Shown here piece after piece: positions 7,595-17,800 of a stretch of 29,386 bases of DNA (positions within the stretch are counted from its first letter, which is position 1; each line of letters starts with the position of its first letter). Position numbers and translations under genes: made by a program. The DNA comes from DASRJX01 sp035649235. Its GTDB lineage: Bacteria > Acidobacteriota > Polarisedimenticolia > Gp22-AA2. Where the stretch lies: NCBI GenBank assembly GCA_035649235.1, contig DASRJX010000205.1, positions 1-29,386 of the forward strand, written 5' to 3'. The notes beneath the pieces are model-generated. The model was not told the DNA's origin. It worked only from the letters and a program-made list of their open reading frames with translations, and searched no databases.

Positions 7595-9391
7595 TCAGTC
7601 CACCTTGAGGAGGGCGAGGAACGCCTCCTGCGGGATGTCGACCCGGCCGACCTTCTTCATGCGTTTCTTCCCTTCCTTCTGCTTTTCCAGGAGCTTGCGC
7701 TTGCGGGTGATGTCGCCGCCGTAGCACTTGGCCAGGACGTTCTTGCGGAGCGCCGCGACGTTCTCGCGCGCCACGATCTTGCCGCCGATGGCGGCCTGGA
7801 TGGCGACCTCGAAGAGCTGGCGCGGGATCTCCTCCCGCAGCTTCTGCGCCAGGCTGCGCCCTTTCGACTGCGCCCGCTCGCGGTGCACGATGAGCGACAG
7901 CGCGTCGACCGGCTCGCCGTTGACCAGGATGTCGAGCTTCGCCATGTCCGACTTCCACCAGCCAGTGTGATGGTAGTCGAGGGAGGCGTATCCGCGGGAC
8001 AGGGTCTTGAGCCGGTCGTAGAAGTCGATGACCACCTCGTTGAACGGCAGGTCGTACGAGATCAGCACCCGGGACTGCGTCACGTACTTGAGATCCTTCT
8101 GGACTCCGCGCCGATCCTGGCACAGCGCGAGGATCGCGCCGACGAACTCCGGCGGTGTCAGGATGAGCGCGGTGATCACCGGCTCCTCCCACTCCTCGAT
8201 CTTCTGCGGCGGCGGGAGGCGGGCCGGATTGCTCACCTCGAGGCGCTCTCCGTCCGTCGTCGTGATCCGGTAGCGCACCGAGGGGGCGGTGGTGATGAGC
8301 GACAGGCCGAAGTGCCGCTCCAGGCGCTGCTGCACGATCTCCATGTGCAGCAGCCCCAGGAAGCCGCACCGGAACCCGAAGCCGAGGGCCTCGGAGTTCT
8401 CCGGCTCGACGGAGAACGAGGCGTCGTTCAGCCGCAGCTTGTCGAGAGCGTCGCGCAGCGCGTCGTAGCCGCTCTCCCCGATGGGGAACAGGCCCGCAAA
8501 CACCATCGGCTTCATCTCCTGGAAGCCGGGGAAGGCCGACTCGGTCGGGCGCCGCGCCTCCGTCATGGTGTCCCCGATCTTCACCTCGACGGCGTTGCGG
8601 ATGTTGGCCACCAGGAACCCGACCTCGCCCGCCGACAGGGAGTCGACCGGCACGCTCTTGGGGGTCAGGAGGCCGATCTCCTCCGCATCGTAGGTCTGAC
8701 CCGTCGTCATGAGCAGGATCCGGGCGCCGCGCTTCAGCGTCCCCTCGATCACGCGCAACAGGACCATCACACCACGGTAGGGGTCGAACCAGGAGTCGAA
8801 CACCAGCGCCTTGAGCGGGGCTTCGGGGTCCCCCTTGGGAGGCGGGATGTCGCGGACCACCGCTTCCAGGATCTCCTCCACCCCGGTGCCCGCCTTGGCG
8901 GAGGCGAGGAGGGCGTGCTCCGCGGAGATGCCGATGATGTTCTCGATCTGCTCCTTGGCGCGCGCCGGGTCGGCGGACGGCAGGTCGATCTTGTTGATCA
9001 CCGGCAGGACGGTGAGGTGATGGTCGACCGCCATGTAGGAATTGGCCAGCGTCTGGGCCTCCACACCCTGGGCGGCATCGACCACCAGGAGAGCGCCCTC
9101 GCAGGCCGACAGGGATCGCGACACCTCGTAGGCGAAGTCGACGTGCCCCGGCGTGTCGATCAGGTTCAGACGGTAGGTCCGGCCGTCGCGCGCCCGGTAC
9201 TCGAGCGCCACCGCGTGCGCCTTGATGGTGATGCCGCGCTCGCGCTCTAGGTCCATGTTGTCCAGGACCTGATCGTCCATCTCCCGCATGGTCAGGGCCC
9301 CGCACAGCTCGAGGAAGCGGTCGGAGAGCGTCGTCTTGCCGTGATCGATGTGGGCGATGATGCAGAAGTTGCGGATCAGGCTCGAGTCCAT
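7595..9391 (-). CDS. lepA: Elongation factor 4 (LepA) GTPase
   Basis: LepA/EF4 is a ribosome-associated GTPase implicated in back-translocation and 30S biogenesis. The 598-residue length is normal for the family. Visible GTPase motifs are G1 AHIDHGKT (13-20), the switch I segment RGITIK (52-57), G3 DTPGH (79-83) and G4 NKID (133-136). The LepA-specific C-terminus ends with the Lys-rich EGKKRMKKVG. The gene follows tsaD after 7 nt and is followed by lepB after 1 nt, so it is the third gene of the mtnA-tsaD-lepA-lepB operon. No clear Shine-Dalgarno sequence precedes the ATG, which fits coupling to tsaD. Nothing looks degraded. Confidence 0.97.
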   Translation of the reverse strand: MDSSLIRNFCIIAHIDHGKTTLSDRFLELCGALTMREMDDQVLDNMDLERERGITIKAHAVALEYRARDGRTYRLNLIDTPGHVDFAYEVSRSLSACEGALLVVDAAQGVEAQTLANSYMAVDHHLTVLPVINKIDLPSADPARAKEQIENIIGISAEHALLASAKAGTGVEEILEAVVRDIPPPKGDPEAPLKALVFDSWFDPYRGVMVLLRVIEGTLKRGARILLMTTGQTYDAEEIGLLTPKSVPVDSLSAGEVGFLVANIRNAVEVKIGDTMTEARRPTESAFPGFQEMKPMVFAGLFPIGESGYDALRDALDKLRLNDASFSVEPENSEALGFGFRCGFLGLLHMEIVQQRLERHFGLSLITTAPSVRYRITTTDGERLEVSNPARLPPPQKIEEWEEPVITALILTPPEFVGAILALCQDRRGVQKDLKYVTQSRVLISYDLPFNEVVIDFYDRLKTLSRGYASLDYHHTGWWKSDMAKLDILVNGEPVDALSLIVHRERAQSKGRSLAQKLREEIPRQLFEVAIQAAIGGKIVARENVAALRKNVLAKCYGGDITRKRKLLEKQKEGKKRMKKVGRVDIPQEAFLALLKVD

Positions 9392-9398
9392 GGTCGCG

Positions 9399-10427
9399 TC
9401 AGAGGTCGAGGCCGGGGTCGGCGTTGACGCCCAGGGAGGCGGTTGTCCCGGCGAGGAGCTGCCGACGGCCGACGTCCGCGATCATCGCGGCATTGTCGAC
9501 GGCCAGCTCCCGGCTGACCGCGTAGCAGGCGAGGCCCGCCCGCGCCGCCTCCTCGCCAGCGCGGCGACGGAGCAGCGAGTTGCAGGCGACCCCGCCCGAC
9601 AGGCAGATGGCGCGGGCGCCGTGTCGTTCCGCGACGGTCAGGAGCCGGCGCACCATGAAGTCGACGACCGAGAACTGGAACGACGCGGCCAGGTCGCGCG
9701 CCCCGGCCGGAGTCTCCCCCTCGGCGGGGTAGGAGCGCTGCAGGCCGCTCGCCTGCGCGTGGCGCAGGGCCGCCGTCTTGAAGCCGCTGAACGAGAAATC
9801 CAGGCTGCCGTCGCTCATCTTCGGGGGAGGCAGCCGGACGGCCTTCGGGTCGCCGGTGGGCGCCAGACGGTCGATCACCGGTCCGCCCGGATAGCCGAGG
9901 CCGAGGAGCTTCGCGACCTTGTCGAACGCCTCGCCGGCCGCGTCGTCCCGCGTGCGCGCCAGCCGCGTGATGCGGTCGTCCTCGCCGACCAGGTACAGGC
10001 CCGTGTGCCCGCCGGAGGCGATCAGGCTGACCGACGGAGAGGGGATCTCGCCGTGCTCCAGCCAGACGGAGCGCAGGTGTCCCTCCAGGTGGTTGACCGC
10101 CAGGAGCGGAATGCGCCGCACCCAGGCGATCGCCTTGGCCGCCTGAAGGCCGACCAGGAGCGATCCGACCAGGCCCGGACCTCGGGTCACTGCCACCGCG
10201 TCGAGATCCTCGAGTGCGACGCCGGCGCGGCGCAGGCTCGCGTCGATGACCAGGTCGATCGCCTCCAGATGATGGCGCGAGGCGAGCTCCGGCACGACGC
10301 CGCCGTACTCGCGGTGGATGTCGGCCTGCGATGCGATCACGTTCGACAGGATGGCGCGTCCGCGCACCACCGCCGCCGCCGTCTCGTCGCAGGAGCTTTC
10401 GACGCCCAGGATCAGGGGCTCGGGCAT
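9399..10427 (-). CDS. tsaD: tRNA N6-adenosine threonylcarbamoyltransferase
   Basis: TsaD transfers the threonylcarbamoyl group to A37 of ANN-decoding tRNAs, working with TsaB and TsaE in bacteria. The 342-residue product starts MPEPLILGVESSCDET, the family's N-terminal signature. It carries the metal-binding NHLEGH motif (His113, His117) and the ASGGHT loop. It also has the GEAFDKVAK segment, SFSGFK, and the C-terminal LAVDNAAMIA segment with the metal-binding Asp. The frame stays open far upstream, but homology begins exactly at the ATG at 10427, 11 nt after the mtnA stop. TsaD is essential or nearly so in most bacteria, and this copy looks complete. No tsaB, tsaC or tsaE is in the window. 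Confidence 0.97.
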   Translation of the reverse strand: MPEPLILGVESSCDETAAAVVRGRAILSNVIASQADIHREYGGVVPELASRHHLEAIDLVIDASLRRAGVALEDLDAVAVTRGPGLVGSLLVGLQAAKAIAWVRRIPLLAVNHLEGHLRSVWLEHGEIPSPSVSLIASGGHTGLYLVGEDDRITRLARTRDDAAGEAFDKVAKLLGLGYPGGPVIDRLAPTGDPKAVRLPPPKMSDGSLDFSFSGFKTAALRHAQASGLQRSYPAEGETPAGARDLAASFQFSVVDFMVRRLLTVAERHGARAICLSGGVACNSLLRRRAGEEAARAGLACYAVSRELAVDNAAMIADVGRRQLLAGTTASLGVNADPGLDL

Positions 10428-10438
10428 GGGGACCGCCG

Positions 10439-11548
10439 TCAGCGCCGCGGCGCGCCCCCCCCCGCGCGCAAAGGCGTCCCGCCCGCGGCGGCCGGCGCGC
10501 CGCACAGCGCGGCCAGGCTCTCCGAGTAGGGCGGGAGCGCGACGCCGCGCTCGGTCATGATGGCCGTCACCAGCCGGTGGGGGGTCACGTCGAAGGCGGG
10601 GTGGATGACCGGCACCCCTTCGGGCACGACGCGCCGGCCGCCGATGTGGGTCATTTCGGAGGGATCGCGCTCCTCGATCGGGATGTGGTCGCCGGATGGG
10701 ATGCTCAGGTCGACCGTCGAGGTGGGGGCCGCGACGTAGAACGGAACGCCGTGGGCATACGCCAGGACCGCCACCTGGTACGTGCCGATCTTGTTCGCGA
10801 CGTCGCCGTTCCCGGCGATGCGGTCGGCGCCGACGATACACAGGTCGATCGAACCCTTCTGGAACAGGTGGCCCGCCATGCTGTCGCACAGCACGGTCAC
10901 GGGGATGCCGTCCCGGCGCAGCTCCCAGGCGGTCAGCCGGGCGCCCTGGAGGAAGGGGCGCGTCTCGTCGGCGAACACGGTCACCTGCTTCCCGCCCTCG
11001 ACGGCCGCGCGCACCACGCCGAGCGCGGTGCCGTAGCCGGCGGTCGCCAGGGCGCCGGCGTTACAGTGGGTCAGGACGCGGCTGCTCTGCGGCAGCAGCG
11101 CGGCGCCGGAGCGCCCCAGGCTGCGGTTCGCTTCGCGATCCTGCTCTGCCAGCGTGACCGCCTCGGAGACGAGGGCGGCGGCGATCTGGTCGGGCCGCCC
11201 GCCGCGGTGGGCGTCGTAGCACCGCCGCATCCTCTCGATGGCCCAGAACAGGTTGACTGCGGTCGGCCGGGTCGAGGCGAACAGATCGCAGAGCGCCGCG
11301 AACCGGGCTTGCGGATCGCCGGCGCCCGCCTCGCCTGCCGTGCCGTTCCTGAAACCGAGCGCGATCCCCATCGCCGCCGCGACACCGATGGCGGGGGCGC
11401 CGCGGATCGCCATGTCGCGAATCGCCGCCGCGACCTCCTCGGGGGTCCGCAGCTTCAGGTATAGCTCCTCCTCGGGGAGCCGCCGCTGATCGAGGAGGAC
11501 GACCGCCTCGTCGGTCCATTCGATGGTGTTGAACATGGTCGCGGTCAT
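10439..11548 (-). CDS. mtnA: Methylthioribose-1-phosphate isomerase (eIF2B alpha/beta/delta-like)
   Basis: MtnA converts 5-methylthioribose-1-phosphate to 5-methylthioribulose-1-phosphate in the methionine salvage pathway. From the ATG at 11548 it is 369 residues. Key features are IRGAPAIG (about 48-55), PTAVNLFWA (95-103), the catalytic Cys162 in LTHCNAGALAT, and Asp242 in GADRIAGNGDVANKIGTY. The end carries a family-typical VIHPAFDVTP segment followed by a short Gly/Arg-rich tail. A second ATG at 11536 (MFNTIEW) is equally possible, and neither has a good ribosome site. The frame is open further upstream into the intergenic region, but no homology is seen there. It is the first gene of the operon with tsaD, lepA and lepB. 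Some MtnA relatives act on other ribose-phosphates, so the exact substrate is inferred. Confidence 0.93.
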   Translation of the reverse strand: MTATMFNTIEWTDEAVVLLDQRRLPEEELYLKLRTPEEVAAAIRDMAIRGAPAIGVAAAMGIALGFRNGTAGEAGAGDPQARFAALCDLFASTRPTAVNLFWAIERMRRCYDAHRGGRPDQIAAALVSEAVTLAEQDREANRSLGRSGAALLPQSSRVLTHCNAGALATAGYGTALGVVRAAVEGGKQVTVFADETRPFLQGARLTAWELRRDGIPVTVLCDSMAGHLFQKGSIDLCIVGADRIAGNGDVANKIGTYQVAVLAYAHGVPFYVAAPTSTVDLSIPSGDHIPIEERDPSEMTHIGGRRVVPEGVPVIHPAFDVTPHRLVTAIMTERGVALPPYSESLAALCGAPAAAGGTPLRAGGGAPRR

Positions 11549-11748
11549 GTTACTGGAAAGCGGCGCGCGGGCGCAATTGTGAGGCCTGGTCAGCACGATT
11601 CGATGGGAAGCATCGAGGCAAATCCAGGATAGACCGCGCGAGGTATAACGGTCGCAGGGCCCCGGGCCCGGCCGGGACCTCGCGAGCCCGGACCATGGCA
11701 CCCCCCTCCCGAAGCCCCTTTTCTCACCTCCGGACTCCCACAAACTCG
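11549..11748. other. Divergent intergenic region upstream of mtnA
   Basis: About 200 nt without a gene. It holds a 6-bp hairpin (11600-11605 with 11611-11616, loop GGAAG) and a very GC-rich palindromic stretch near 11659-11676. It must contain the promoter of the mtnA operon on the minus strand, but only weak -10-like boxes (TATCCT and TTATAC on the minus strand, about 11624-11650) are seen, without a convincing -35. No SAM-type riboswitch pattern was recognised. Confidence 0.4.
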
Positions 11749-11777
11749 TTGACAGCACAGGCAGTTGGACGTATCTC
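11749..11777 (+). promoter_or_regulatory. Candidate sigma70-type promoter of the giant S8 protease gene
   Basis: A perfect TTGACA at 11749-11754 is followed after 17 nt by TATCTC at 11772-11777 (3 of 6 match). The surroundings, including the A-run at 11780-11786, are clearly more AT-rich than the rest of the window. It would give a leader of about 105 nt before the ATG at 11891. The -35 is strong and the -10 weak, which suggests activator dependence or a different sigma factor. Confidence 0.45.
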
Positions 11778-11824
11778 CTAAAAAAATGATTGCGCTGTGG
11801 CTGACGGTTTCCTAGCGTCGCACT

Positions 11825-11869
11825 CGCGCCCTTGTCTCTACGACCTGCGAGACGGGGCGCGCTTTTCTT
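11825..11869 (+). promoter_or_regulatory. Terminator-like leader hairpin (possible attenuator) upstream of the giant protease
   Basis: Bases 11825-11831 (CGCGCCC) pair with 11855-11861 (GGGCGCG). After a 2x1 internal loop, 11834-11838 (GTCTC) pair with 11849-11853 (GAGAC) around a 10-nt loop. The tail GCTTTTCTTG follows, as in intrinsic terminators. The structure ends about 20 nt before the start codon, and the ribosome site GGAG (11878-11881) lies just beyond it. It could attenuate transcription or limit ribosome access; no known riboswitch class was recognised. Confidence 0.5.
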
Positions 11870-11890
11870 GTAGCGTCGGAGCAGAGCGTC

Positions 11891-14800
11891 ATGACTGACA
11901 ACTTCAACATGCGGGTCGGATCCTTCCTGGCCTGCCTCGGAGTCCTTGGCCTCGTCGTCCTCGGCGTGTCGCTGGCCGGAGCCGACCGCGGCCAACGGGG
12001 CCGATCCTCGGAAGATCCCACCTCTGTCGACAACTCGTCGGAGTACTGGCGCCGCAACCCCCTGCCGCACGGGAACCCCCGGCCGGAGGGACTGAGCCCC
12101 TTCGGGTCGATGTGGCCGGGATTCCGGGGGCCGATGGAGCGCCCGGGGCTTCTCGCCACGGGGGCCGGGTACGTCGATCCGGCCGCACCGGACGATGTCG
12201 AGCACCTGCTCCCCGCGCCGCTGCGAAGGCGGGGTGAGGTGCCGCTCCGGGCGGGACGCGGGAGTCTGTGCGTCGGGACGAACCTCGTGCAGGTCGGCGC
12301 CTCCGCCTTGGAGGAGAGGGGCCCGGAGGGCGTCGAGAGAGCGCTGCGCCGGTACGGCCAGGTGCTTGCGGCCGTGCCGGAGCGCGGCTGGGTGGTCCGC
12401 ACACGCACGCGCGAGGCTGCGGCGCGGCTGGCCGCCGAGCCCTGGCTCGACGCAGCCATGCCCTACCATCCCGGCTTCAAGATCGCGGCGGCACTCGGAC
12501 GGACGCCCCTGATCGAGAAGCTTCGCGCCGAGAGCCGCACGCTGCGCCTCCAGCTCCTGGGCTGGGCCGCACTCGACTCCGAGGGGCTCGACGAGATGCG
12601 CCGGGCGGCCGAGCGGATCGTCGGCGCCGCGTCGGTGCAGTTCGAAGGGGACGGTAGGGTCCTGACTGTGGAGGCCAGCCCCGACGAGGTGGCACGGCTG
12701 GCGGCGATCGAGGAGGTCGAAGCGGCCCAGGAGGACTCCGAGTGGTTGCTGTACAACGCGGAGGCTCCCTCGCTCGTGATGACCGGGAGCGTCGAGGACA
12801 CCCTCGGGGCGCGCCCGTACCACGACATCGGCGTGGATGGCGGCGGCATCGACACCAACATGGACGGCCGGCGGGTGAACGATGGCCTCGACACGGTCCC
12901 GCCGCAGATCGTCGCCGTGACCGACAACGGTCTCAGCTACGACACGCCCAACTTCTCCCAGACCGCGACCCAGCCGACCACCGGGATCTTCCCTGTCGGA
13001 CCGAGCCACCGCAAGGTGCACGCCATCCAGGCGATTGGCAATCCCGAGGACACCTGCGACGCGCTTCTGTCGGGGTCGGGAACCCACGGCAACGTCGTGG
13101 CGGCCGCCATCGCCGGCTGGCCGTCGCAGGTCGGCTTCTACGCCACCAAGACGACCCTGCCGCGCAATCCGCTGCTGTCCGGGATCTCCCTCGACGGCGT
13201 GGCGCGCGGCGCGCGCATCCTCATGCAGGACGCGGCATCGTTCTCGCGCTGCACCATCGATGAGCTGATCGAGCAGGGCGGCAACATCGTGCCGGGCGAC
13301 CTGGCGACGCGCATGACCACGGCGCGCGACGGCGGGAACAACGTCCACCTGCACGTCATGCCGTTCGGGGCGCCGGTGAACTTCGACAACCAGCTCGACA
13401 ACCCGCAGAACGGGACCTACCCGATCCAGTCGGCGCAGATCGACACGTTCCTGGTCAACAACCGCGACTACATGGTGTTCGCGCCGGTCGGCAGCCAGGG
13501 AGCCTCCCCGAGCAACCTGACCCAGAGGCGCATCCCGGACATGTTCGACGGCACCGCCCTCGACAACGATCCGAACGCCACCTCGTTAATCCAGATTCCC
13601 CCACCGGCGACGGCCAAGAACCTGGTCAGCGTCGGCAGCCACCGCACCGACATGATGACCTTCGCAGGGACCTTCAACGAGGAGGAAGTGCCGTCCCCGT
13701 GGGCCTCCCGGGGCCCGGCAGGCACGGCCTCCCTGCGCACGGCCCCCATCATCACGTCGGTGGGGGAGGACTTCAGCGGCGTGTTCGGCGCCCCCGGCGT
13801 CGGAGGGGTGGCGGTGTTCCGCAGCCGCGACAACGACAACCTGTTTCCGGTGGAGGCCCAGCTCGACGAGCTGAACTTTGGAACGTCGTATGCCGCGGCC
13901 TACGTCACTGGGGCCGGGGCCATCATCCGCGACTACTTCGAGCAGGGGTTCTATCCGAGCGGCAACCGGACGGCGGCGGACCGTATGCCGGGCCTCTCGG
14001 GGGCGCTCGTGAAGGCGGCCCTGGTGGCGAGCGCCAACTTCCTCGAGCAGAGCAGCTCAATCGGCTATCCCACGTCGACCGACAAGATGATCGCGCAGTC
14101 GCGGGGGGGAGACCTCGGCACGGTCGCCGGAGCCAGCGTCGGTGTCCTGGGGAACAACGAGCAGGGATACGGCCGGGTGCAGGTGTCGAACGTCCTGCCG
14201 ATCCCGAACTGGCCCCCTGCCACGGGCATCGGGGCTCCCGACACCCTGGAGTGGCCGGCGGCCGGCCTGCTCATCTACGACGACATCGGAACGGGTGAGG
14301 CGCCGATCGACAACGCCGGGCATACCCTGGTCGAGAAGACCTTCATGGTCAGCTCGCCGAACTTCGTGACCCTCGGCGGGGGAGGGCGGGCCGTGTCGAT
14401 CGGCCAGCTGAGGGTGGCGCTGGCGTGGCCGGACCCGCCCGGCGTGGCGCTCGGGGACGGGGCCCTCATCAACGACCTCGATCTGGAGGTGGAGTCGCCC
14501 GGTCCGGACAACAACCTCGCCTTGACCGCGGACAACCTGATCTACGACGGCAACGTCTACACGCTGGGCCTCGGCCCTAAGCGGGGGCAGTGGTCGCAGG
14601 GGCGGCCCCTTGTGAACCCCGACATTGGGGACAAGCGGAACCCCGTCGAGGCGGTGCATCTCACGTCCGACCTGAACGCGGACGGGAACCCCATCGACTC
14701 CCAGCTCTACGCCGGCACCTGGCGCGTGCGGGTCAAGCGCGGCGCCGGCGGGGCGACCCCGGGACAGATCGGCCGCATCGACGCTGCTTCGGAGGACGTC

Positions 14801-17800
14801 AACGGCAATTTCCGCCTCGATGCCGGAGAGGACCTGGAACCCGACGGCCTGCTCGACGCCGGCGGGCAGCCGTTCGCTCTGGTCGTGGCCGGTCCGGTGC
14901 TCGGATCGGGATCGCAGACCTGGGAGGGCGCGCCCCACTCCCTGCCGCAGAGCCGGACGCACCTCGACAAGGCGACCTACGGCTGCTCGGACGACGTCGT
15001 GGTGGAGGTGTTCGATCCGGACGGAACGACGACGGGCCTCGAGGCGGGGACGACGCTCACGGTCCAGGACGCCTCGGGGACGATCCTCGACACGGAGAAG
15101 GGCTTCGCGTTCACGGAGCAGCCTCCGACAAGCAAGGGATTCCGCTCGGCCCTCGTGCCGGTGCGCACGGCCCAGCCGGTGCCGCTCGCCAACAACGGGC
15201 TGCTCGAGACCGACACCGGACAGTTCATCGTCGTCGACTACCAGGACACGCCGGTCGCGGGGCAGGCGCGGGCGACCGTCAACTGCAATCCGAACCTGTT
15301 CACCGGCGTCCTGCAGGTGAGGGACGAGATCGACTCGGCGATCGTTTTCTCCGGAGGGTGCGATCGGGACCAGTACCCGGACGCGGGGGAGACGCTGACC
15401 TACACGATCGCCGTGCTCAACGCCAACCGCGGCGACGACTACGCGGATGTCAAGGCGATGCTGGCCGCTTCGGGGCCGGGGGCGCCGGCCGTCCAGATTC
15501 TCGACTCTCCGAAGTCGATCGGGCGGCTGCCGGGAGGCCAGTCGACCGCCGTCAGCTTCTCGCTGGCGGTGAACGCCACGGCGCTGAACGCGATCCCGGT
15601 CGCCAACCGCCTGGTGACCCTGACGCTGACGCTCGACTCGACCGAGCGCTCGAAGCTGATCGGGCGGCAGAGCTTCGCTTTCACGCACGCGATGAACTCC
15701 GACAAGGAGGTGTTCCACTATTCGACGGACTATCCGGTCGGCCTGCCCGGCCCCAACGGCGGCCGCGAGGTCCGCGACCTCAACCGCAACTTCCAGATCG
15801 ACAAGGCGGACCAGATCGATCCGCTGACCGGGATCCAGATCCCGGACGAGGACATCACCTTCTCGACTCTGTGGCTCACGGACGGCGGGCTGGTGCGGAA
15901 CACCCTGGGGGAGGACCTCAACAACAACAATGTCAAGGACGCGGGTGAGGACACCATTCCCAACAACATCCTGGACCGCGGCATCCTGGCTCAGGCGGGC
16001 GGCCCGTCCTCTGGCGACAAGGTCCCCTTCACCTTCGACACGAACAACGGCGGCTTCGTCCCCTTGCGCCATCCGAACAGCGAGACGGGCCTCCTCTTGA
16101 GCACCGCGGTTCTCTGGGAGTACAGCACGTCGGGACTGTGCGGATTCCAGACGGCGATCGCGGACGGGAACTCCGCGGTCTTTTTCCAGAACAACGGCGC
16201 CGGCGTCTGGCACACCGGCGACGGCGACCTGTTCACGCCCGACCTCGCCACGTGGACCAACTGCGACAACTACGGCATGCCGTACCAGCCGTCCACGCCT
16301 CTCGCGGCCGAGTTCCTCTTCGACATGCTCGAGTCGCCCATCATCGCCAAGGTGCATCAGACCGTCGACGCGCGCGGGTTCCCGTACACGGTCGAGTTCC
16401 AGCGCCTGGCCATGAACCTGAACCACCAGACGCTCGATAAGTACGCCGGGGGCCTCATCAACCTCGACTCGGACATCGACGACGACGACCGGAACTGTCT
16501 CCTGTGCCAGGCCTTCTATCCGCGATTCGGAGGGTCGTACTACCAGGTGGCCCGGTTCAACACCTACGACTACGGGGTCGACCCGGATGGCCTGGGGGAG
16601 ACGCACCAGCGGACCTTCGGGCCGCGCGTCGATCCCAACAACTCGATCGCCGGGGGGACGGTGACCGGCGACGAGTCGGGCTTCTCCGCCTTCACCGTGA
16701 ACTCGAATCCGCAGTCCTCCAATCCGATCCCGACCGCGCCGCCCGACCTCCTGCCGTACCCGGTTCCCGGAGGGCCCCTGCCCCAGGCGTCCGACGGCAC
16801 GCCGGTGAACAACACCGTGTCCGGCCCGACCCGTAACCTGGAGCTATCGCTGGTCAATTACCAGGACAGCTACGTTTTCTTCCCCACCGGCCCGGGCGCA
16901 TACGAGCCTGGAGGGTTCTTCAACCCCGGCCCCACCGGCAACCGGTGGCAGTTCGGGATCGGCTTCTTCGTGCTGGAGAGCGGGAGCTTGCAGACCGATT
17001 ACGGGGTCGCGGTCGACGACCCCGTCCTGGAGTGGGACGAGTTCCACCCGGTGGACGAGGGGCAGTTCGTCCCGGCGCACACGCCCGCCTGCCAGCGGTT
17101 CGGCCAGCCGGGCCAGCCCGCCGGGCAGCAGTGCGCCACGCTGGTGGTGGACAGGCTCCGTCTGTACGAGTGCGATGAGGCGCTCCAGATCGCGGTCAAC
17201 GACCCGAAGCGCGCCGGCCAGGGGTCGGTGCAGGTGCAGGCGGCCTCGGACAGCGACGGCGTGCCTCTCTCCACCGGGCTCCAGGAGGCCATGACGCCCG
17301 TCAAGACGTTCACCCTGGCCGAGTCGACCCCGGGGCTCTTCAAGGGGACGATCACCGTGACCTCGCAGTTCAACAACACCGGGACGCTGTTCGTCGCGCC
17401 CGGGACCGCGCAGGCGATGAGCGTCTACTACCAGGACACGCTGTGCGACGGCGACGGCGACGGCCAGGTGAACGAGACCCAGTTCTCCAACCTGGACGGG
17501 GACGGGCTCGCGGCTCCCCCGGACCGCTGCCCCCTGATCTACGACCCGGGGCAGGCCGACCAGGACGGCGACGGGGCCGGGGACCTGTGCGATCGCTGCC
17601 CCGCCCTCGCCGACGCGGCGCAGCTCGATGCCGACGTCGACGGCGTGGGGGACGCCTGCGATTTCGAGGACGTCGATTTCGACGGCGTCGAGAACTCGAT
17701 CGACAACTGTCCCGACGTGTACAACCCGGCGCAGCTCCCCGGCACCGGGAGCCGCGGGGCCGCCTGCAGCCAGGGCACGGACCGCGACGGAGACGGGTCG

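Noticed and set aside
7883..9250. A 455-residue plus-strand frame opposite lepA
   Set aside because: lepA on the minus strand is complete with all GTPase motifs; the opposite frame is a His/Arg/Gln-rich shadow.
11549..11748. Possible SAM riboswitch upstream of mtnA
   Set aside because: Some bacteria control methionine-salvage genes this way, but none of the conserved SAM-aptamer core segments could be recognised; only a small 6-bp hairpin is present.
11778..11890. Cyclic-di-GMP (GEMM) riboswitch in the leader of the giant protease gene
   Set aside because: Such riboswitches often precede large secreted proteins, but the conserved aptamer sequence is missing. Only the terminator-like hairpin is supported.
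11549..13354. Upstream extension of the mtnA frame to an ATG at 13354
   Set aside because: The frame is open by chance through the intergenic region and antisense to the S8 gene. MtnA homology starts only at 11548/11536 and the extension has no domain.
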